Source: a virus
Length of the DNA: 24,854 nucleotides
Virus record (IMG/VR): IMGVR_UViG_3300042345_000655
Span: 1-24,854 of that record
Direction: 5' to 3' (one strand)
In this document: one piece after another, positions 6,372-14,715 of the stretch
Layout of the letters: every line of letters starts with the position of its first letter
Numbering within the stretch: the stretch's first letter is position 1
The notes under the pieces: generated by a model
Seen by the model: the letters and a program-made list of their open reading frames with translations, nothing else
Databases searched by the model: none
What the model was told of the DNA's origin: nothing
Translations under genes and position numbers: made by a program

Positions 6372-7753
6372 ACCTTAATGGCACTGAATTTATTCTTCGG
6401 TCTATCTCTATCCATTCCGCGATCTAACTCCTGCCCCGAATCAGCCAAGGTCGTTTGTGCGGCGGCTTCAACATCATAAAGTTTCATCTTGGAACGATCA
6501 ACGCCGATCACAAAACGCTTATTCATCGTTGGATCATTATATCTATTCTTCAACTGTTTCACCATAATGTGATTCAGTTTTTCGAGTTCCTCGGAAGTAA
6601 TTAGGGCAAACATAAAGTCAGCCGTTGCAGGCAAACCAAACGATTCAGAAGTATCCTCAAGACCAGGATCGGTATTGGTGAAACCTGAGCGAGTCGTTTG
6701 AGTGGCTGAAACAATCGGGACTTTAAACTCAACTGCAAGACCACGAATTTCTTCCGCAATCGCTTTGATATATGAATACGAGTTTACGTTCGCGCCGTGT
6801 TTCAAACGAGCCGACGCACATATATTCAGATAATCAATAAAGACGATATCGGGCTTAAAGTTTTTCTTGATGGCAAGTTCATTCAACAACGTTCGAAAGT
6901 GAATCGAACCTGCGGACGCAGTTGGATATTCTTTAATGATCAACTTACCTTTAATATTCTCTTTGATGCGAGAGATCTTTCTTTCATAAGTATCTTTCGG
7001 TAAGTTTGCAAGGTCATCCAACTTAACGTTCAAGAGATTCGCGTCAATACGTTCAGCAATCTTTTCTTCAGCCATTTCAAGAGTAATGTACAAGACGTTA
7101 TAGTTTTGACTCAACGCACCTGCCGCCACATGACACATGAATAGCGACTTACCAACGCCAGTTCCTGCCAACGCAACGTTTAGAGTTTTAGTCGGCAAAC
7201 CGCCTTTAGTGATACGATTGAAGAAGTCTAGATCGAAAGGGATGCGCTTTTCAACTTGATGATAGAAGTCAAATCGCTTAGAAGCATCTTCAATATAGTC
7301 GTGACCAATGTTAGGATCGAACGAAACTGAAAGCGCATCCGAAAGAATCTTCGGAATCGCACCTTTAGTCTTATCAGTCTTTTCATCTAGAATATGAATT
7401 GATTCTAGAATTGCATTATGAAGTGCTTTCTCTTGACAAAACTTTTCAGTCAACTCAAGAAGCCATTCCATCTTACTTGAGTCATCGCTGGACTTCAGCG
7501 ATTCAATCAATTCATTTGTCTGGCGAAAATCTTCTTCAAAGAGATTATCTCTCTGAGAAAGAGAGATGTTAATCGCTTCAAATGAAGGAACGTTATTATA
7601 TTTTAGAACATAACTTTGTACTTCTTCAAATACTATTTTTTCGACTCTTTCTTGGAAGTACTCGCTTTTTAGAAACGGAAGGGTCTTTCTTACGAACGGT
7701 TCGTTTTTGAACAGGTTCTTCAATATAATTTGCTCGATCTTCGTCAAACTCAT
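6368..7753 (-). CDS. 41: Replicative DNA helicase, DnaB-type (gp41)
   Basis: 461 aa, about the length of T4 gp41, the hexameric 5'-3' fork helicase that pairs with the primase. The N-terminal domain matches gp41 by pattern (PFLKSEYFQ, NVPSFEAINISL, GAIPKILSDALSVSFDPNIGHDY). The RecA-like domain has Walker A GTGVGKS (197-203), YITLEMAEEKIAERIDANLL, LLNELAIKKNFKPDIVFIDYL with Walker B, and AESFGLPATADFM-type helices near SFGLPATADFM. The start at 7753 fits the family alignment, even though the first 128 nt overlap the preceding gene in another frame. It is preceded by uvsX and a 171-aa protein, the T4 order uvsX-40-41 with an unrelated protein in the middle. Confidence 0.95.
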   Translation of the reverse strand: MSLTKIEQIILKNLFKNEPFVRKTLPFLKSEYFQERVEKIVFEEVQSYVLKYNNVPSFEAINISLSQRDNLFEEDFRQTNELIESLKSSDDSSKMEWLLELTEKFCQEKALHNAILESIHILDEKTDKTKGAIPKILSDALSVSFDPNIGHDYIEDASKRFDFYHQVEKRIPFDLDFFNRITKGGLPTKTLNVALAGTGVGKSLFMCHVAAGALSQNYNVLYITLEMAEEKIAERIDANLLNVKLDDLANLPKDTYERKISRIKENIKGKLIIKEYPTASAGSIHFRTLLNELAIKKNFKPDIVFIDYLNICASARLKHGANVNSYSYIKAIAEEIRGLAVEFKVPIVSATQTTRSGFTNTDPGLEDTSESFGLPATADFMFALITSEELEKLNHIMVKQLKNRYNDPTMNKRFVIGVDRSKMKLYDVEAAAQTTLADSGQELDRGMDRDRPKNKFSAIKV

Positions 7754-8141
7754 TTTCTGCTCCCTTCAACTCTTGTTCTAAAGAGTTAATTCTTTCATCC
7801 GCCGCTTTAATCGCATCTTCAAGAACAATCAATAGAATGTCACCAGCAATTCTATTAAAATCGCCCTTTAAAGTCAAATCGCCTTTCAGTTTACTCGGTT
7901 GCTTGATAACGTCAACATCAAAGTTTGCTTTTGCTGAACCATCACTCAGCGTTTCACCAATTTGAATTCTACCGATAGTGAAAATGACATCTTTATACTT
8001 TCCTTTTAAAAGACGAAAAGCAATTGATACATTATCGTTTTTATAAACGTCAGGCTCATGATAAATTTCATAATACTTACCTTTGCGATACTTGCGATCG
8101 CGATTCCACTTATGAAATTTGTCTAGGAAATTACTCATCAT
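7626..8141 (-). CDS. Unknown 171-aa protein between UvsX and gp41
   Basis: Starts MMSNFLDKFHKWNRDRKYRKG at tandem ATGs (8141/8138), overlapping the uvsX stop by 11 nt. The N-terminal two thirds look beta-rich (IAFRLLKGKYKDVIFTIGRIQIGETL) followed by a helix (DILLIVLEDAIKAADERINSLEQEL). The last 40 or so residues are Lys/Arg/Ser-rich and coded in the 128 nt that also encode the first 42 residues of gp41. The basic tail suggests a nucleic-acid contact. Its position is that of T4 gene 40, but there is no membrane segment and no resemblance to gp40. Related T4-like phages of aquatic bacteria also carry a small unknown gene here, as I recall. Function unknown; a replication accessory role is inference from position. 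Confidence 0.75.
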   Translation of the reverse strand: MMSNFLDKFHKWNRDRKYRKGKYYEIYHEPDVYKNDNVSIAFRLLKGKYKDVIFTIGRIQIGETLSDGSAKANFDVDVIKQPSKLKGDLTLKGDFNRIAGDILLIVLEDAIKAADERINSLEQELKGAENEFDEDRANYIEEPVQKRTVRKKDPSVSKKRVLPRKSRKNSI

Positions 8142-9195
8142 CTTCTACATCTCCTGCAGGAGTGGTATCTAGATTACCAGCAACAGCAGAACTGAATTGA
8201 TAGTTCTTACGAATCCATTCTTTGAATCCGTCATCCGCAAGAATGCTATCCCAGAATTCGGCACATTCAGTATCAGCCAAACGCCACTTCTTGGCTTCAA
8301 CTTCGCCAGTGGCGGTATTCACTTTTGCATACCAACCTACATTAGGCTTCGTAACATGACCAGACTCAAGTGCCATGTCAAGAAGACCACTGTACTTGCT
8401 AATGCCGCCATCGAAGCGAACTGTGACGGGGATCTTGGCTTTTTCACGAACATAGCGAGACTTCTCCACGTTGATGATAAAGTTATAACCAATCAAATCA
8501 GTACCTTCTTTTTCTTGCTGACGACCAAGGATGTAGATGTTATCAGCAGAGTAATAGGAACCTGTTCCGCCGCCGACAATATCCTTGGGATACAAACCTA
8601 TTTCTTTATAGGTGTGATTTACTACAACCATAGGAATGTCTTTTAAGGTGAGATGAGGTGTTACCATACGGAACAGGGATTTTATTTGCTTTGCGCGGCT
8701 CATGTCAGCGACTGACTTACCATCCAACGCATCCTCGACTTCTTTCTTCGAAGCCAAGTTACCAATTGAGTCAATGACGATCATTACACGCTCGCCACGC
8801 TCGATGTTAGTCAACTGTTGCATAATGTCAAACTTCAATTGCTCAACGTCCGTGATTGGAGTATGAACAACGCGATCGGTATCAATACCAAACGAAGTGA
8901 AATAGTTTTGTGGAGTACCAAACTCTGAGTCGTAGAACAATACAACTGCATCTGGATACTTAACCTGATATGCTTTCACCATCAAGAGACTGAACGCAGT
9001 CTTGAAGTGCTTTGACGGACCAGCCCACATCGTAAGACCAGGAGTGAAACCGCCATCAAGGTCGCCAGAGAAGGCAACGTTCACAACGGGAATGCTGGTT
9101 TGAATCATGTCCTTTGCGGCAAAGAACTTGGAACGAGCAAGAATTGCTGAATCCTTAATCGTGGAATTTTTCTTAATCTTATCAAGTAAACTCAT
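8131..9195 (-). CDS. uvsX: UvsX RecA-like recombinase
   Basis: 354 aa. It is the strand-exchange protein of T4-like recombination-dependent replication. The phage-type Walker A is AGPSKHFKT (58-66), with the GPSKHFK form specific to UvsX. FYDSEFGTP, MIVIDSIGNLASKKEVEDAL (Walker B region), VVVNHTYKEIGLYPKDIVGGGTGSYYSADNIYILG and the basic EKSRYVREKAKIPV follow in the expected order. The C-terminus is acidic (AGDVEDDE), as in RecA/UvsX tails. RBS AGGAG sits 6 nt before the ATG. It lies 9 nt downstream of gp43 and overlaps the next gene by 11 nt. Confidence 0.97.
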   Translation of the reverse strand: MSLLDKIKKNSTIKDSAILARSKFFAAKDMIQTSIPVVNVAFSGDLDGGFTPGLTMWAGPSKHFKTAFSLLMVKAYQVKYPDAVVLFYDSEFGTPQNYFTSFGIDTDRVVHTPITDVEQLKFDIMQQLTNIERGERVMIVIDSIGNLASKKEVEDALDGKSVADMSRAKQIKSLFRMVTPHLTLKDIPMVVVNHTYKEIGLYPKDIVGGGTGSYYSADNIYILGRQQEKEGTDLIGYNFIINVEKSRYVREKAKIPVTVRFDGGISKYSGLLDMALESGHVTKPNVGWYAKVNTATGEVEAKKWRLADTECAEFWDSILADDGFKEWIRKNYQFSSAVAGNLDTTPAGDVEDDE

Positions 9196-9204
9196 TTGTA
9201 TCTC

Positions 9205-11757
9205 CTATGAGAAAAAGTCATCTAGCGAATTAGTTTTCTCGCTCTTCCAGTTAATACTGTCAAGAACAATCGTCAACGGATCGAGAAACGCTTTCTCGAA
9301 TTGAGTATCATAATCTAAATATGGTCCCAAGTCAAATTCTTTCGGGATAGTTGTTAAGAACGATATGACGCTACATTGAAGTGGGTTTGGTTCCTTTACA
9401 TACAAGAACTTTATCTTTTCGCCTTCTTTGATTTCCTGATACTTCTTTTCAAGGTTCTTTGTACGGATCGCATTATTAAAAATAAGTGCACCCTTAACAT
9501 GAATTGGTGTACCTTTCGCATAAACACTATTCTTGTCAGCATATTCTCTTACTCCATTCACCGATCTCGGGAATGCAACATCTTCAACAGGTAATGTCTT
9601 AAACTCTTTGCGGAAGTTTGCAATAAACTGAATCAAGGTATCTTGATCTTTTGTGAGAATAACTTCAAACGCTTCCTTAATCTTTTCGCGGCAAGCATTC
9701 GGCGTTGAAGATTTAACCGCTTCAAGACCCATGATCTTAAGTTTCGGTTTCTTGTATTCAACACCTTCGTTATTATACACATTGATCAGATAACGCTTCT
9801 TTGCAGTCCAAATCGCTTTGTCAGCAAGAGCCTCGCGCTTCATCTTCATCTTCTGCGCATAAGCATTTACATACTCAGACAACTCCTGATATGATGCATC
9901 AATATATGGCTGCAGTTTCTGATCACAAAACTGATCCATTGCACGAATGATCTTTAACTTCTCAACCTTTTCGATGTTCGGTATAGACTTCTTGATAAGT
10001 GGTCCGAGATTCAAATAGATTGAATCGGTATCTGAAGCAATTACATAATCAGCATTTCGCGTTTTAACAATGCCGTTGATATAGGCATTAAGTTTATTTT
10101 CAATCCACCGAATAGATAACTGACCGCTGAGAGTGATCGCTTCAGCAATACGAATATCAAAGAAACGGAAGTATTGATTGCCGATAGCACCGTAAGCCGA
10201 GTTCAATGTTACTTTCTTAGCCAACTGAATGTTATTGAATTTAGCAATTTGCTTTTCGAGTTCTCGCTTTTCAGATTCTGAAACAGATTTCTCGAGTAAC
10301 TTCTTTGCTTCAGTCGCTTTGTTCTTGTACATGGCGCGATCTTCATACATACGCTCCATGATCTCGGACAAGAATCCTTGCTTGCTGATATCAAACAGTT
10401 GACCGTTTGGCGTTACCGTAACATTCAACTTCTTTAATTCTTCAGTTGGTATCTTACCATCAAGCAGTGAATCGACATTGATCTTACTACCCCATTGAGA
10501 CATAAACTTACGCATTTCATCCGTATAGTTTTTAGGTTCAATCAACATTTCAGGTGAAAGATTGTATTGCATGATCAAGTGCGGATACAGACTGTTCAAG
10601 TCAAACGAGGCAACCCACTCGTGCATACCAAGGATTGGATCTTTAACGAATGCGCCAGCATATTGACTATCCTTTTCTGCATTTCTGCGTGGAGGAATAA
10701 CCATATGCTTGGCTTTCAGAGTATTGTATGTGATTGTATCCCACATTCGTACTTGCGAGAACACATCATCATAATTTACTTTAGCGTCATACGCCAAAGT
10801 CATCGCAAGTTCAATCAGGCGAATTTTATCTTCGAGTTTCTGAACCAGCTCTACGTCGCGAATGTTATACTCAATAAACTTTTGATAATCAAGTCTATAG
10901 AGTTGATGTAGATTTTCATATTCAGAATAGTCTAACTTACGCTCGCCAAGTTCAACGCTACAGATATGATCTAGTTTGTATGACTCTTGATTTGGATTTG
11001 CTGAATACTTGCGATAGAGTTCGTAGTAGTCTAGAATTGAAATGCCATAAAGTTCATAGCAAGTTTGTTTCTTGCCACGAAAATTAATTTCACTCGAAGT
11101 GACTTTACCCCAGGGCGAAAGTTTCAATGCCTTGTCTTCACCAAACAAGCGAGTGATGCGGTTTACAAGATATGGAAAGTCGAAGAAACGAACGTTCCAA
11201 CCGCTGACAATATCAGGATAATATAAAGTCCACTTATCAATAAACTTTTCGATAAGTTCAAACTCATCCTGACACTTGATGTATTCAGTATTCTCGAAGG
11301 TGTTATTGAAGTCGCCACAACCGAAAACATAATTGCGACCACCCATACCGAGAGTGATGGCGGTGACTTCTTCAGTCGCCTTTGAAGGTTCAGGGAATCC
11401 GTTTTCAGATCCAACCTCAATGTCGATATATGCAACACATATCTGACTCAAGTCCCAATCAATTTCTTCTGGGAAGATGTCAGATATGAATGCATACTCA
11501 TAACGGTTTGAACCGTACACTTCAAAGTTGTTGACATCTTTAAATTCATCCATGAAGTTTCTTGCCTCACGAATGGATTTAAAGACCTTTTCTTCAACAT
11601 ACTCTTTATTCAGAGTTTGCCATTTAGTTGGAGTTGTGGATTTAACATAGAACTTTGGATTGTAATGAACCTTCTTGCGGAATCTCTTACCATCTTTAAT
11701 CCCGCGAAACAACACATTGTCACCAATAATGGTGACATTAGTGTAAAATGCACTCAT
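9205..11757 (-). CDS. 43: DNA polymerase, family B (gp43)
   Basis: 850 aa, slightly shorter than T4 gp43 (898), uninterrupted and in one piece. Exonuclease motifs: Exo I D112-I-E114, Exo II GWNVRFFDFPYL (about 186-197), Exo III YNIRDVEL (about 297-304). Polymerase motifs: A FDLNSLYP (385-392), B KKVTLNSAYGAIGNQ (514-528), C ASDTDSIY (574-581), with KKRYLINVYN and the thumb following. The C-terminus NSLDDFFS resembles the sliding-clamp (gp45) binding tail. So polymerase and 3'-5' proofreading functions both look intact. Its ATG overlaps the stop of the LSm-like gene by 4 nt. In T4, regA lies directly upstream; here regA is about 12.8 kb away. Confidence 0.98.
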   Translation of the reverse strand: MSAFYTNVTIIGDNVLFRGIKDGKRFRKKVHYNPKFYVKSTTPTKWQTLNKEYVEEKVFKSIREARNFMDEFKDVNNFEVYGSNRYEYAFISDIFPEEIDWDLSQICVAYIDIEVGSENGFPEPSKATEEVTAITLGMGGRNYVFGCGDFNNTFENTEYIKCQDEFELIEKFIDKWTLYYPDIVSGWNVRFFDFPYLVNRITRLFGEDKALKLSPWGKVTSSEINFRGKKQTCYELYGISILDYYELYRKYSANPNQESYKLDHICSVELGERKLDYSEYENLHQLYRLDYQKFIEYNIRDVELVQKLEDKIRLIELAMTLAYDAKVNYDDVFSQVRMWDTITYNTLKAKHMVIPPRRNAEKDSQYAGAFVKDPILGMHEWVASFDLNSLYPHLIMQYNLSPEMLIEPKNYTDEMRKFMSQWGSKINVDSLLDGKIPTEELKKLNVTVTPNGQLFDISKQGFLSEIMERMYEDRAMYKNKATEAKKLLEKSVSESEKRELEKQIAKFNNIQLAKKVTLNSAYGAIGNQYFRFFDIRIAEAITLSGQLSIRWIENKLNAYINGIVKTRNADYVIASDTDSIYLNLGPLIKKSIPNIEKVEKLKIIRAMDQFCDQKLQPYIDASYQELSEYVNAYAQKMKMKREALADKAIWTAKKRYLINVYNNEGVEYKKPKLKIMGLEAVKSSTPNACREKIKEAFEVILTKDQDTLIQFIANFRKEFKTLPVEDVAFPRSVNGVREYADKNSVYAKGTPIHVKGALIFNNAIRTKNLEKKYQEIKEGEKIKFLYVKEPNPLQCSVISFLTTIPKEFDLGPYLDYDTQFEKAFLDPLTIVLDSINWKSEKTNSLDDFFS

Positions 11758-12041
11758 ACAATCAGTTGTTTTGGAGGAGTTACGATGCCGCCGAACATTG
11801 AGTTATAGGTATTCTTGACATCGTCAGAAGCATCGCCAGAAGTAATGATTCTATCGTGAGATATCTTTTTATTACCTTCCATAAGATTACACCAAGGAAC
11901 GAAACCAAAAGTAAATCCGTCTTGTGCAGGACGAAGCATAATTGAAAGTGGATTCTTCAATTCAATATAACTTTCATTTTCAGAAACAACTTCGCCAATA
12001 ATTTCTTCGCCTGTAATCAATTTTAAAATTCTAACAGTCAT
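11754..12041 (-). CDS. Small LSm-like protein preceding gp43
   Basis: 95 aa. It begins MTVRILKLITGEEIIGEVVS, a pattern like the Sm/LSm fold (KLxxGEEIxGEV) followed by short beta strands (SYIELKNPLSIML, FGFVPWCNLM). Small proteins with this look are common in aquatic T4-like phages, but I do not know a characterised function; RNA binding would be inferred from the fold only. It is coupled to gp43 (4-nt overlap). RBS AAAGGTGA precedes the ATG inside a 16-nt sequence that is repeated exactly at the start at 13376. The stop of the upstream membrane-protein gene is 11 nt away. Confidence 0.75.
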   Translation of the reverse strand: MTVRILKLITGEEIIGEVVSENESYIELKNPLSIMLRPAQDGFTFGFVPWCNLMEGNKKISHDRIITSGDASDDVKNTYNSMFGGIVTPPKQLIV

Positions 12042-12054
12042 TTAGTTCACCTTT
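12039..12054 (-). repeat. 16-nt RBS/start module, copy 1
   Basis: AAAGGTGAACTAAATG, read on the minus strand, contains the SD sequence and ATG of the LSm-like gene. It is identical to 13374-13389. Confidence 0.6.
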
Positions 12055-12868
12055 ATTTAAATTTACCGACATCTAGTATATCAGATTTGTGCACTTCAAC
12101 GTAACCTTTTTTACCAGAGACTTTGATTGCCCGCCCTCTAGTTTTGTGCGTTGTGTTTGCTGCAATCAACAACACTATTGCCAACGGATCAAATACAAAC
12201 ACAAGCAATATTATAACCCATCGCACAGCAGAATCAAAATGATTTTCAGCCTCTTTACCATATATCAACTCAGCGATATACTTTAGAGGACCAATTTCAA
12301 CTTCTTGTTTTTTCTGTTCGGAAAGGAGTTTGTTACGCTCGCTTTTTAATGAAAGAATTTCTTTGTCTATTTCTGATCTATTCATCTCAATCGTTTTTCT
12401 TTCGGAATCTAAACGTCGTTTTTCCTGTAAACCTTTCGTCACACTTCCAAGTTCTATATACTTGACCAAAGTATTATCTATGTTTGTGATTTGCTTGACA
12501 TAAAGATCTCGAGTGAATTCTTTACTTTCAATATTATCGTTTATTGTTTCAATCTGCGCAATTAAATCACTTGTACTTGTAGCCGAACTTTCAATGTGTG
12601 CTCGAGAAAGGTAACCAAATATTCCCATTGAGGTGATGAGCATTAGTATTGCAATTGCGGTCGACATGTACGATCGCATCAAGATAGAGCACTGATCCCA
12701 ATTACGATACAACCAAGAAACTGAAACAAGTTTAGCGACTTCAAGTGCTGCACCCATCATTAAGATGGACCAAAATGCTCCACTGAATATTGCTGTAAGC
12801 CCAATAATTGAGTAGTACGCCGCAACACCTGACAGAAATAGTGCGGTCATTAAAACGATAATTTGCAT
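12053..12868 (-). CDS. Membrane protein with central coiled coil
   Basis: 271 aa. There are three hydrophobic segments in the N-terminal 90 residues (about 3-22, 27-47, 68-88: IVLMTALFLSGVAAYYSIIGL, AFWSILMMGAALEVAKLVSV, TAIAILMLITSMGIFGYL). A long heptad-rich helix follows (about 98-190, rich in E/K/I/L), then a fourth membrane segment near 217-238 (WVIILLVFVFDPLAIVLLIAAN) and a basic tail. This topology would expose the coiled coil on one side of the inner membrane. Proteins of this plan recur in marine T4-like phages without assigned function; superinfection exclusion or membrane organisation of infection are possible roles. An AATAAATA box lies 26 nt before the ATG. Confidence 0.75.
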   Translation of the reverse strand: MQIIVLMTALFLSGVAAYYSIIGLTAIFSGAFWSILMMGAALEVAKLVSVSWLYRNWDQCSILMRSYMSTAIAILMLITSMGIFGYLSRAHIESSATSTSDLIAQIETINDNIESKEFTRDLYVKQITNIDNTLVKYIELGSVTKGLQEKRRLDSERKTIEMNRSEIDKEILSLKSERNKLLSEQKKQEVEIGPLKYIAELIYGKEAENHFDSAVRWVIILLVFVFDPLAIVLLIAANTTHKTRGRAIKVSGKKGYVEVHKSDILDVGKFK

Positions 12869-12894
12869 CTAACAGACCGAATAAACAAGTTTAA

Positions 12895-12902
12895 TATTTA
12901 TT
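12895..12902 (-). promoter_or_regulatory. AATAAATA late-promoter-like box
   Basis: AATAAATA is one mismatch from the T4 late box TATAAATA. It overlaps the stop codon of the 91-aa gene and ends 26 nt before the ATG of the membrane-protein gene, a spacing shared with boxes at 628-635 and 17693-17701. Confidence 0.45.
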
Positions 12903-13173
12903 CAACGACTTTCCTGCTAGACATTGCCTTCCATTTTCTGGATACGGCTCGATCTTCTTCCGCTTGTATTTCGGTTTTCTCTATTCTCTTGCGTGGATAC
13001 CCGTCCAAAAGAGTTTTATCTTTTAAACTTTTTGGGACTTGATTGCAATAAAAGACGCCATTGGACATGGTCCAGGTATCTTTTCCTACCTTAAGATACC
13101 ATCCCATAAACTCTTTTATCTCAACATCATTTCTCACGAAATGATCTTTGAGTTCAGCAAGCGAATTCATCAT
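12898..13173 (-). CDS. Unknown small protein, 91 aa
   Basis: Starts at tandem ATGs (13173/13170), the first overlapping the upstream stop by 4 nt; GGTGA upstream serves either. It is not recognised. The middle has an aromatic beta-like stretch (FMGWYLKVGKDTWTMSNGVFYC), and the C-terminus is charged and basic (PRKRIEKTEIQAEEDRAVSRKW). No membrane segment or metal motif beyond a single Cys. It sits in a run of small coupled genes between the methyltransferase and the membrane protein. Confidence 0.7.
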   Translation of the reverse strand: MMNSLAELKDHFVRNDVEIKEFMGWYLKVGKDTWTMSNGVFYCNQVPKSLKDKTLLDGYPRKRIEKTEIQAEEDRAVSRKWKAMSSRKVVE

Positions 13174-13376
13174 TCACCATCAGACGAATCGCGATTTTCA
13201 GAAGTGTTGCGCTTCAACTTAAATCCAACATGACTTGCGTGAGCAGCAATCATTGCTCTACGAAGATCACCGCGCTCATGTGCGTTTTTCACCCACCCAT
13301 ATGTTTCAGCCATAGCAAGCGAACGCTTGATGCTGCGTGGAAGTTTAGCATTAAAGAAATCACTACGATTAGCCAT
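13170..13376 (-). CDS. Unknown small basic protein, 68 aa
   Basis: MANRSDFFNAKLPRSIKRSL, followed by AMAETYGWVKNAHERGDLRRAM. Predominantly helical, basic, no Cys, no membrane segment. It resembles a small conserved phage protein I have seen in aquatic T4-like genomes, with no known function. The start is firm because AAAGGTGAACTAAATG gives a good SD. It overlaps the methyltransferase 3' end by 8 nt and the next gene by 4 nt. Confidence 0.7.
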   Translation of the reverse strand: MANRSDFFNAKLPRSIKRSLAMAETYGWVKNAHERGDLRRAMIAAHASHVGFKLKRNTSENRDSSDGE

Positions 13377-13995
13377 TTAGTTCACCTTTGTCTATTACCA
13401 TTAGGGTACTATCTTTCTTTTTATCTTTCTCTCTGAGGTCAAAAACCTTAATACATTTTTGCATCTCAGGTGGAACAATTGATGAAAGTTGATATAACCA
13501 ACTGTATTCATCAATGTCTTCAATACACATCATACCATTTTCTGAGAGTTTAGGCAAGTAATATTGAATTGCCAGTTTTATCGACTCGAGTGTATGTGGA
13601 CCATCATCTATGATTAAATCAAAAAAGTCATCTTTAAAAAGGTTTGATGTTTGCTCGGTGTATGCGTCTGCAATTATCTGTACAATTCTAGATTGATTGT
13701 CGAGAGCAGCACAGTGCTTAATATCGATACCAACAATATTTGCTTCTGGGAAGTAATCGCGCCATAGTAGGTGGGACCCACCATTCCAAATGCCAATCTC
13801 TAAAACATTTTTTGTCAATCTAATACGTTTAAATAACTCTCCGTATACAGATTCAACATAAGAATGTTTAACTTCAATCCATTTAGCAATTGTATTGTTT
13901 GTACTAAATTTGTCTGTGTCGTACAAATTGGTTTTACATAATTCCAGCAATTCAGTAGCCATATTTTTCTTTTCTAATAAGGATGATAGTAACAT
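13369..13995 (-). CDS. Class I SAM-dependent methyltransferase
   Basis: 208 aa. NVLEIGIWNGGSHLLWRDYFP is motif I (E/DxGxxxG) of the Rossmann-like SAM fold, NIVGIDIKHC is motif II with the acidic residue that binds the ribose, FFDLIIDDGPHTLESIKLAI is motif IV, and MCIEDIDEY follows. It resembles the Methyltransf_24/cephalosporin-hydroxylase-like group that often occurs in sugar or surface-modification clusters. ATG 13995 abuts the upstream stop with no clear SD; an internal ATG at 13962 (MATELLEL) is an alternative start. Set among glycosyltransferases, a sugar O-methyltransferase is the likely role, by inference. Confidence 0.85.
   Translation of the reverse strand: MLLSSLLEKKNMATELLELCKTNLYDTDKFSTNNTIAKWIEVKHSYVESVYGELFKRIRLTKNVLEIGIWNGGSHLLWRDYFPEANIVGIDIKHCAALDNQSRIVQIIADAYTEQTSNLFKDDFFDLIIDDGPHTLESIKLAIQYYLPKLSENGMMCIEDIDEYSWLYQLSSIVPPEMQKCIKVFDLREKDKKKDSTLMVIDKGELNG
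13374..13389 (-). repeat. 16-nt RBS/start module, copy 2
   Basis: AAAGGTGAACTAAATG, identical to 12039-12054. Here it also encodes the last residues of the methyltransferase (KGELNG). Confidence 0.6.
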
Positions 13996-14715
13996 TTATG
14001 CGTTTAATGCTTTTTCACATCTAGCCCAAAACATCTCTTGATTGCCTGGGTGTGCGATTTGAAAATTATGATAGTACATATCGCCGAATTCTTGGTTACC
14101 AAATGTAGTACCAATTCCATAAACTGGCATATCGTCTTTCAATGCCCAGAAAGGTCGCTGATCTTCTTCCCAACCATATTTGTGTGGCGCTTTATCGAAA
14201 GATACAGGGAGAATAAGTTCCACTGGAACATTCTTGGCTTCAGCAGCCCAAGTATATTCTTCAGCAACATCAGATCTTTCTGTTTCTAATGCAGGAGGTT
14301 TACCGATGTTGATGTATGTTTCTTTTGAAAGAGCAATTGCCGAAGGTGCTGCAAAAAGATGTTGATCGTTTTTTATATGATTTGAACGTTGAACGTTTCC
14401 TATCACTTTACCGTTTGATGCTTGCTCAATATAGTATTCAATTGCCTTTTCGCTTAATGGAATACAATCAATGTCGAGAATTAATACCACATCGTGATCC
14501 AATTCTTGCTTAACTCCCGATTCTTTCATGTATTCTGGTCCTGCGCCATTTACAGTCCAGAAGTAATCTATGAATTGAGCGTGGCTTGGCATGCCTTTAA
14601 CTTGATAGAATGGGATTTTAGATTTGTTGAATTTATCAACAACTTTCTTTTGCATCTCTGGGGTTTTGTCTAAAATATTTCCCATAAAATAAGTAACAAT
14701 ACATGGATTTTTCAT
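13996..14715 (-). CDS. GT-A-like glycosyltransferase with intact DxD
   Basis: 239 aa. DHDVVLILDIDCIPLS carries a D-x-D (DID) at the position where GT-A enzymes bind the metal and nucleotide-sugar. SAIALSKETYINIGKPP and VPVELILPVSFDKAPHKYGW follow. It matches the protein coded at 15535-16164 along its length (VTxxxG start, FxxxFWxxN, PLSxxxIEYxIxxAxxGKVIxN, ALSKETYxxx, FW/YWxRCEKAL end), so the two are paralogues; this one keeps the acidic triad and is the likely active copy. The exact GT family is unclear. It overlaps the upstream gene by 4 nt and is followed without a gap by the methyltransferase gene. Confidence 0.75.
   Translation of the reverse strand: MKNPCIVTYFMGNILDKTPEMQKKVVDKFNKSKIPFYQVKGMPSHAQFIDYFWTVNGAGPEYMKESGVKQELDHDVVLILDIDCIPLSEKAIEYYIEQASNGKVIGNVQRSNHIKNDQHLFAAPSAIALSKETYINIGKPPALETERSDVAEEYTWAAEAKNVPVELILPVSFDKAPHKYGWEEDQRPFWALKDDMPVYGIGTTFGNQEFGDMYYHNFQIAHPGNQEMFWARCEKALNA

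Noticed and set aside
7626-8141. 171-aa gene considered as gp40 because of its position
   Set aside because: T4 gp40 is a small membrane-associated protein; this one has no hydrophobic segment and ends in a basic tail.
8197-8646. 149-codon open frame on the plus strand
   Set aside because: It lies wholly opposite the conserved core of uvsX, has no SD, and the product has no sensible composition; it is a shadow of the real gene.
10567-10911. 114-codon open frame on the plus strand
   Set aside because: Antisense to gp43 catalytic regions; no recognisable motif or start signal.
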